Assembly: GCA_022712835.1 (NCBI GenBank)
Contig: JAFLJU010000199.1
Coordinates: forward strand, 1-17,331
Reading direction: 5' to 3'
Source: Desulfobacteraceae bacterium
GTDB taxonomy: Bacteria; Desulfobacterota; Desulfobacteria; Desulfobacterales; Desulfobacteraceae
Length of the DNA stretch: 17,331 nt
Shown here: positions 12,177 through 17,331 of the stretch, one piece after another
Numbering within the stretch: position 1 is the first letter of the stretch
Layout: the number at the start of each line of letters is the position of its first letter
Made by a program: the position numbers and the translations under genes
The notes under the pieces: model-generated
What the model was told of the DNA's origin: nothing
The model's input: the letters and a program-made list of their open reading frames with translations, nothing else
The model's database searches: none

Positions 12177-15100
12177 TTATTCTACTTCTACTATTTCCAA
12201 AATCACATTTTCATTACCTGAATCAAGAATAGCTTTCGGGTTTTGATCTTTATTAAGTTCATCTTTGGTGTATTTAGCAACGAATTTAGATAGGTATTCT
12301 TTTATACAAACATCCGTTATATATTTCCCTTTTTTGATCTCAGGTACATTGCCTTTTAGTGCATCAACTAAATGGTGCGTCCAAATACCATTTTGTAAAA
12401 CATCACTAGAATAAGATTTCTGCTCAGGGTGGCAAGATAAAAATGTACCATAGTATGGAAAGTCGTGATTAAGAGCTATAAATTCTTCATCATCAATATT
12501 CGCAATTTGACTTCTCTCATTAGGGTCTTGAAAAGTTTGAGCACAGGCATCTATAAAAATGAGAGCTGTATTACATTTAGATGTTCTAAGAGGATCAAGC
12601 AGAATTGTTCGCAATGAAATTCCGGTCTCTGCAATGTTGAATTTATGCGTGTCATATGTTGTCAAATAATTAGTTACACCATTATGGAAGCCATGTCCAA
12701 CGTAATAAAAAACCAAACGATCATTTTCTGTTAGATTATGGAACAAACCTTTCAAATTATACTCTATTGAGCTTTTAATAGCATCTCCATTCTGAAACAT
12801 AATGATATCTTCTTCAGCAACACTCATATTATCAATTAACATCTGCTTAAATACAGATACATCGTTGTTTGCGTATTTTACAGAAGATATTTCATTAGAA
12901 GGGTGATAATCCTCAATCCCAATAATTATTGCTATAGTCTTTGAATATTCTGGGGAGTTTATGGTAGTAATTTCTTTCAAAGTCTCATTTTCGACCTTTG
13001 TATTAACGCCTTCTCTGACATACTTTTTGTCACCAAAAAATATCTCAACATCAGATTTTCCAGTTTCAACTGCAAATATTGCTTTATCTCCATAGTTAAT
13101 CCAATCATAAGTTATATTAGGAATTGGCGAAATTGATGATACTGCTTTTTTAATAATTTGAATAATATTGAAGTCTTTACTTAGTCCTACAATTTCATTT
13201 GAATTTGGACTAGTTTCTTTGAGTCCAAAAATTAATGTTCCTCCATTGGTATTTGCAAAAGACGAAACTATCCTCGCGACTTTTTCGGGAACGAATGGTA
13301 CAGCATTAAAATCTAATGTTTCTGACTTTTTATTATCAATCAATATTTTAAGGTCGGAATTTGAAATATCAATATTATTTATTGGAATTCTGTTAATGCC
13401 GGTCTTCTTTAAGAGCTGCCCCAATGTAATTTGTTTTGGTGTATTAATACCATCTTCACACCAAAATTCTGCATCAACGTATTCTAACACATCAAATTCT
13501 GAGGCATAGTAAGGTAATACCTCTCCTCCGTCTGAAGGTCTTGCTACAATTGTTATTTCATTACCATTCTTTGTTATTCCTCCAATTATACTATTTGCAA
13601 TTTTACTTGCATGTGTACAATTATATTCTGGTATTTTATTAAGGTATTTCAATATATTGAAAGTTGCTCTTACAATAATTTTTTCAGCATACTCTAAACT
13701 TTTATAATCAGCTTTTGACGTGTGAAAAAATTCTTCAAGTAATATTTTTCCTTCGTCTATAGCAGTAGTGAATTCAAGAAGAGAAACGTTATTCTTTTCT
13801 TTGAATACTTCAGTTTCTGTTTCAGGTATACTATCTGGAATAGTAATATTTTCTTGAGTAAAATAATCTCTAATTTCTTCAATAGTTGAACGAAGTAAGA
13901 AATCAAGTTTCTTATCATGTCCCAACAAATAGAAATAACGACACAAAACCTCTGGGAGCTTCAATAATACACTATTCTTATTCCATGGATTAGTTACAAA
14001 AAGATCAGAATTATTAAAGTGAACATTAACACTTTTTGTAAAGTCAATATCCTCATATTTAATATTTAGCTGTTCTGCCTGATAAATATTCAATTTTGAA
14101 ATTCTTGATTGAAGTTTTGTAAAAGACTCTTTTGTTTTGTCATCATTTACTTCATTTTCAATCCAAATTCTAAAATATGGAATTATATTCTTTAAATGCA
14201 TACTTAAACTAGGACACTCATCTACTTTTGAGTGGTCTAATTTGAAATCACTTTGCTTTAAAATCTTAATATTAAAAAAAGTTAGAAATTCATTTAAACT
14301 CGCATGACTTTTATTTTCTGCATTTAGTGACAGAAACTTAAACTGTTCTTGAAAGATAGATTCATTACCATCAATGAAATATTTAAGAGTATTACACTCT
14401 GCGAATTCATTTTTTGTACCTAACAAATATCCTGTAGTTGACCACTCTTTAACTATAGAAATATCTTCAGTACTCCAATTACGGCATTGATCTAACAAGA
14501 CTTTGTATATAGTTTGAATACGATTAATATTTTCTCTATTTACCTTATAATTTTCATTAACATCAGATGCAATTCCTGTCAATAATACAAGATAGTCTGA
14601 TAATTGTAGGTTTGTTTTAAACTTAAAGAAAGCTTTCCAATCTTGGGGTAATTCAACACCATTATATACAGGCAAATAATTGCCAGCTAATTGAAGGATG
14701 TCTTCTGAATTAATAAATACATCATTCGCCTTATGAGCTGTTTCCTTTAAAGTGGGGATACAATTGGCATTTTGAATATACCATTTTAGATAGTTTTCTA
14801 TTTCATTACCACTTGTTCTTCCTGGTCGACCAGAATTACCCCAGTATGCGATAGTAGGTGCAATAATATCTTCTATATCCATGTTATCAATAACATCAGA
14901 CCAGAATAGTTTCGAAAAACTAAATTCCGTAGAATTTGAAAGAAAAATTAACGTTGTTAAATTTGAATATTCATCAGCTTTAAATTTTGTTTGCCAAGGC
15001 TGAAAAATTTTATCCTCTTCTTCAAAGAATTCATTTTTAAATTGATGTTCCCTAATTAAGATTTCCTTACTCATCTTATTGGAAGAAAGCACGGTAATAC

Positions 15101-17210
15101 CTTCTTTCACTCCCATCATTTTAAAGAATCGTCTAAACTCATCCCTTTCTGATATATTATCCATGTAATTTGAGCTCACAAAAATATCATCACATAAATT
15201 GGATTGTAGTTTTAATCTTGGAGAATATGAATCTGAAAAATAGCAGTACTTGGCAGGTAATAAACTTCCTTTCTCAGTTAATAATTTCAATTCAGAAAGT
15301 TCTCCTAACTCTTCTTTACCAATTTCTCTTTTTAGGTAAAGGCTGAAAATATTCAATATTGTTTCAATTGTATTATCATGTGTACTGTATGTAGCAGCAT
15401 TTTCTATTATGGTTTTTCTGAGATATGAAAGGTCTGTTTTTTCAATTACTCCTAAATTTTCTAACCAAACTCTAATTTCAGGCTTTTTTAAAAGAAAACT
15501 TTGAATGTCACCACTAAGAAACGAAATTTCATTGTTTGGATCATTCCAATTTCCATCATCAGGCGTTGGGAAATAGATATTATTAGGAAAGTTCAATTTG
15601 CCTTTATGATCAAGAATAAATGACCATTTTTTAATTACAGCTTCCGAAATATCTTTAGGTTTTTCAGCGTCACACAATTGTTTTAAGTATTGAATTACTT
15701 GAATATTATTTGAAGATGTATGACTTTTTAAGAAATCATCTGATTCAAGCAATTTAGATACATCACGCCACTCAAAATATGCAACACCAATATCTTTGAA
15801 GGTTTTTCCAAAGACTGTAAAAGGTAAAAATGGTTTTCTATGAATTGTTTCACTATTATCTCTTTTAACTATATAATTCTTCACTGTATTTTCACCAATA
15901 AATGCTTTCTTTGAAAATGAAGTAAAATCAATTATAGCTTGATTGATCTTAATTAAATCCTTTTGATTTGATTGAATAAAAGGAATTGTATCGAAAGCAC
16001 GCAATAATCCTATACGATAATTAGAGCCTAATGAGTTTGGTATAATATTTTTTGAAGGTACAAGTTCATAAGCTTGATGTCCATATTTCCCAGCCACTAA
16101 TTCCGCAATCCACTTTACTATTTCACAGGGAATATTTTCAAATAGCCACTGGTTCCATTTAGAGTCTTCATGTAATGTCTCTCTATTTGCACCAATTACA
16201 AAGCTACCATTTACTAATACAGGTATTGAATATTTTGTCTCTTCAGTAGGGAGATATGAATAGAGAAGACTTTCATTATCATCAAGCTTTCTAATCCCGT
16301 CTGAATCTATTTTTGCAGCAAATATTAATTCTGTTTCATTAGCATTTAATAGTTTTTCAGGTATATTCTTCTCTTCTTTTAGCTTTTCTTTTATTTCATA
16401 AGGAACTTTCAGTTTGACAGTTCTTAATAGCCATGAAGCTTTAATTTTTCCATTTTGCCTAATTTCAACAGTTTTGTTTTCTTTTTCTCTATGGAGGGTA
16501 ACAATATTTGAAGTTCCTAAATCAAAATCTAATTCTTCTATATTTTTTAGAAATAAGAACATATTAACATTTCTCGACAGTTCTTCTACAGCTTTCTTCA
16601 CATCATTCTTACCCTTTGATAACAAAACAATTGTAGCAACGGTCCATTCTTCTTGATCTAAAAAGGTTTGAATTTTACCGTCAATTTCTTCGGAGTTTGT
16701 AAATATTGGTATTATCTGCCAAGGAAACGAAAATTTCCTTTCATTTTCTTCTTCCCAACGTTGCTGATTATCTCCCCATTTATTGTTCCATTCAAAATTA
16801 TATCCTGAATCAAATCGAAAGAATTCTTTATTTGTATAAATGATTACTTTTTCAGATTGTCCAAATACTGATTTAAAGCCTATTCCTTTATATCCCGTTT
16901 TTTCAACCAAATTCTTTTTGGTACCATCACTAACTCCGCAGATCCCTCTCAAATCTCTTTTATCGAAAGGTTTACCAGTATGTGCAACCACTAAAAGATC
17001 ATCAAATAGTCTTATACCAACTTTAACGAGTTTTTCTTCCATAGCTGAATCATCAGCATTTTGAAGTAATTCATATACAAATCTCCTTGAATCAGTATAT
17101 AGATCAACAGATAGAGACCTTAGGGATTCAGCTTGATTTATTGCATGTTCAGGCTCAGCATAACCCGTATTTTTTTTAAAAATATGTTCAATGTCTTTTT
17201 TTAAGCTCAT
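12177..17210 (-). CDS. Sacsin-type ATPase / AlbA_2 / caspase-like protease fusion, candidate conflict-system protein
   Basis: One 1677-residue frame with three recognisable modules. (1) Residues ~1-350: a sacsin/Hsp90-type GHKL ATPase with N-box ELLQNADDS (Glu47, Asn51, Asp53), VVAHTGKPF (75-83) and the lid GYKGIGFKSVF (106-116). (2) Residues ~1290-1405: a Schlafen-like AlbA_2 domain, ETLDF (1297-1301), SFANTNGGTLIFGLKE (1317-1332), ending KYVREGVNTK. (3) Residues ~1424-1660: a caspase/C14-like domain starting KTIAIIIGIEDY, with VGHG (catalytic His1506) and IDACAQ (catalytic Cys1556), the 50-residue spacing and core strands expected of an active fold. The ~900 residues between modules 1 and 2 match nothing I recognise. 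No signal peptide or membrane segment is visible. The gene is notably AT-rich. Inference: the ATPase acts as sensor or switch and the caspase as effector that cuts host proteins on infection. The start at 17210 has only a weak ribosome site. Confidence 0.95.
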   Translation of the reverse strand: MSLKKDIEHIFKKNTGYAEPEHAINQAESLRSLSVDLYTDSRRFVYELLQNADDSAMEEKLVKVGIRLFDDLLVVAHTGKPFDKRDLRGICGVSDGTKKNLVEKTGYKGIGFKSVFGQSEKVIIYTNKEFFRFDSGYNFEWNNKWGDNQQRWEEENERKFSFPWQIIPIFTNSEEIDGKIQTFLDQEEWTVATIVLLSKGKNDVKKAVEELSRNVNMFLFLKNIEELDFDLGTSNIVTLHREKENKTVEIRQNGKIKASWLLRTVKLKVPYEIKEKLKEEKNIPEKLLNANETELIFAAKIDSDGIRKLDDNESLLYSYLPTEETKYSIPVLVNGSFVIGANRETLHEDSKWNQWLFENIPCEIVKWIAELVAGKYGHQAYELVPSKNIIPNSLGSNYRIGLLRAFDTIPFIQSNQKDLIKINQAIIDFTSFSKKAFIGENTVKNYIVKRDNSETIHRKPFLPFTVFGKTFKDIGVAYFEWRDVSKLLESDDFLKSHTSSNNIQVIQYLKQLCDAEKPKDISEAVIKKWSFILDHKGKLNFPNNIYFPTPDDGNWNDPNNEISFLSGDIQSFLLKKPEIRVWLENLGVIEKTDLSYLRKTIIENAATYSTHDNTIETILNIFSLYLKREIGKEELGELSELKLLTEKGSLLPAKYCYFSDSYSPRLKLQSNLCDDIFVSSNYMDNISERDEFRRFFKMMGVKEGITVLSSNKMSKEILIREHQFKNEFFEEEDKIFQPWQTKFKADEYSNLTTLIFLSNSTEFSFSKLFWSDVIDNMDIEDIIAPTIAYWGNSGRPGRTSGNEIENYLKWYIQNANCIPTLKETAHKANDVFINSEDILQLAGNYLPVYNGVELPQDWKAFFKFKTNLQLSDYLVLLTGIASDVNENYKVNRENINRIQTIYKVLLDQCRNWSTEDISIVKEWSTTGYLLGTKNEFAECNTLKYFIDGNESIFQEQFKFLSLNAENKSHASLNEFLTFFNIKILKQSDFKLDHSKVDECPSLSMHLKNIIPYFRIWIENEVNDDKTKESFTKLQSRISKLNIYQAEQLNIKYEDIDFTKSVNVHFNNSDLFVTNPWNKNSVLLKLPEVLCRYFYLLGHDKKLDFLLRSTIEEIRDYFTQENITIPDSIPETETEVFKEKNNVSLLEFTTAIDEGKILLEEFFHTSKADYKSLEYAEKIIVRATFNILKYLNKIPEYNCTHASKIANSIIGGITKNGNEITIVARPSDGGEVLPYYASEFDVLEYVDAEFWCEDGINTPKQITLGQLLKKTGINRIPINNIDISNSDLKILIDNKKSETLDFNAVPFVPEKVARIVSSFANTNGGTLIFGLKETSPNSNEIVGLSKDFNIIQIIKKAVSSISPIPNITYDWINYGDKAIFAVETGKSDVEIFFGDKKYVREGVNTKVENETLKEITTINSPEYSKTIAIIIGIEDYHPSNEISSVKYANNDVSVFKQMLIDNMSVAEEDIIMFQNGDAIKSSIEYNLKGLFHNLTENDRLVFYYVGHGFHNGVTNYLTTYDTHKFNIAETGISLRTILLDPLRTSKCNTALIFIDACAQTFQDPNERSQIANIDDEEFIALNHDFPYYGTFLSCHPEQKSYSSDVLQNGIWTHHLVDALKGNVPEIKKGKYITDVCIKEYLSKFVAKYTKDELNKDQNPKAILDSGNENVILEIVEVE

Positions 17211-17249
17211 ATGTTTTCTACTTACACCTTCTATCTATGCGACTACTTA

Positions 17250-17287
17250 GGTCAATTAACCAGCCCACCCCACGTGTGTCCATTATA
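17250..17287 (-). promoter_or_regulatory. Possible promoter and dyad upstream of the caspase-fusion gene
   Basis: On the minus strand a perfect TATAAT (17287-17282) lies about 72 bp before the start codon, without a good -35. Downstream of it, GGTCAATTAACC (17250-17261) is a 12-bp dyad with one mismatched pair that could bind a regulator. The remaining sequence to the right edge shows no gene. Confidence 0.3.
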
Positions 17288-17331
17288 GAACAATAAGTTT
17301 ACCTGTTTTTTTTCTGTTGAACATACAAAAA

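Noticed and set aside
1..17331. CRISPR arrays, tRNA or rRNA genes
   Set aside because: No regularly spaced direct repeats, cloverleaf or rRNA-like stretches were seen by eye on either strand.

Overview
The window reads as a chromosomal segment of a sulfate-reducer-like deltaproteobacterium (Desulfobacterota, perhaps Desulfobacterales). This is inferred from the siroheme/ccsA/hemA gene order followed by dksA, from a single-cluster ferredoxin like those of Desulfovibrio, and from the protein sequences. No rRNA or marker gene in the window fixes the taxon.

Region 1 (1-4141) is ordinary core genome. A minus-strand cluster encodes a CysG-N/Met8-type siroheme enzyme, a CcsA/HemX-like membrane protein and HemA, then the 5' end of dksA leaves the left edge. 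A metal-dependent amidohydrolase runs divergently on the plus strand.

Region 2 (4320-7886) is a regulated metabolic unit. A TetR repressor (minus) faces a plus-strand operon of nitroreductase, [4Fe-4S] ferredoxin and CoA-acylating methylmalonate-semialdehyde dehydrogenase, closed by a clear intrinsic terminator. The divergent intergenic region holds three copies of a 14-bp palindrome (ACCTAT-NN-ATAGGT type), very likely the TetR operators.

Region 3 (7887-17331) is accessory DNA, entirely minus strand. In transcription order it holds: (a) a 1677-residue protein with an N-terminal sacsin/Hsp90-type ATPase, a Schlafen-type AlbA_2 domain and a C-terminal caspase-like protease with an intact His/Cys dyad; (b) an attC-like site (12020-12128); (c) a single-ORF cassette for an unknown membrane-anchored protein; (d) a second attC-like site (10970-11055); (e) a three-gene block of a SWIM-family-like helical protein without its zinc finger, a short pRiA4b ORF-3 protein and a RhuM protein. 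The two attC-like sites share orientation, the cassette ORF stops 4 nt before the second site, and no integrase is visible. This looks like part of an integron array or a CALIN (attC cluster lacking integrase).

The most striking system is the ATPase-AlbA_2-caspase fusion. Its design suggests a one-protein sensor/switch/protease conflict (abortive-infection-like) device, sitting next to integron-type cassette DNA. The gene is visibly more AT-rich than the metabolic genes to its left, which fits horizontal acquisition.
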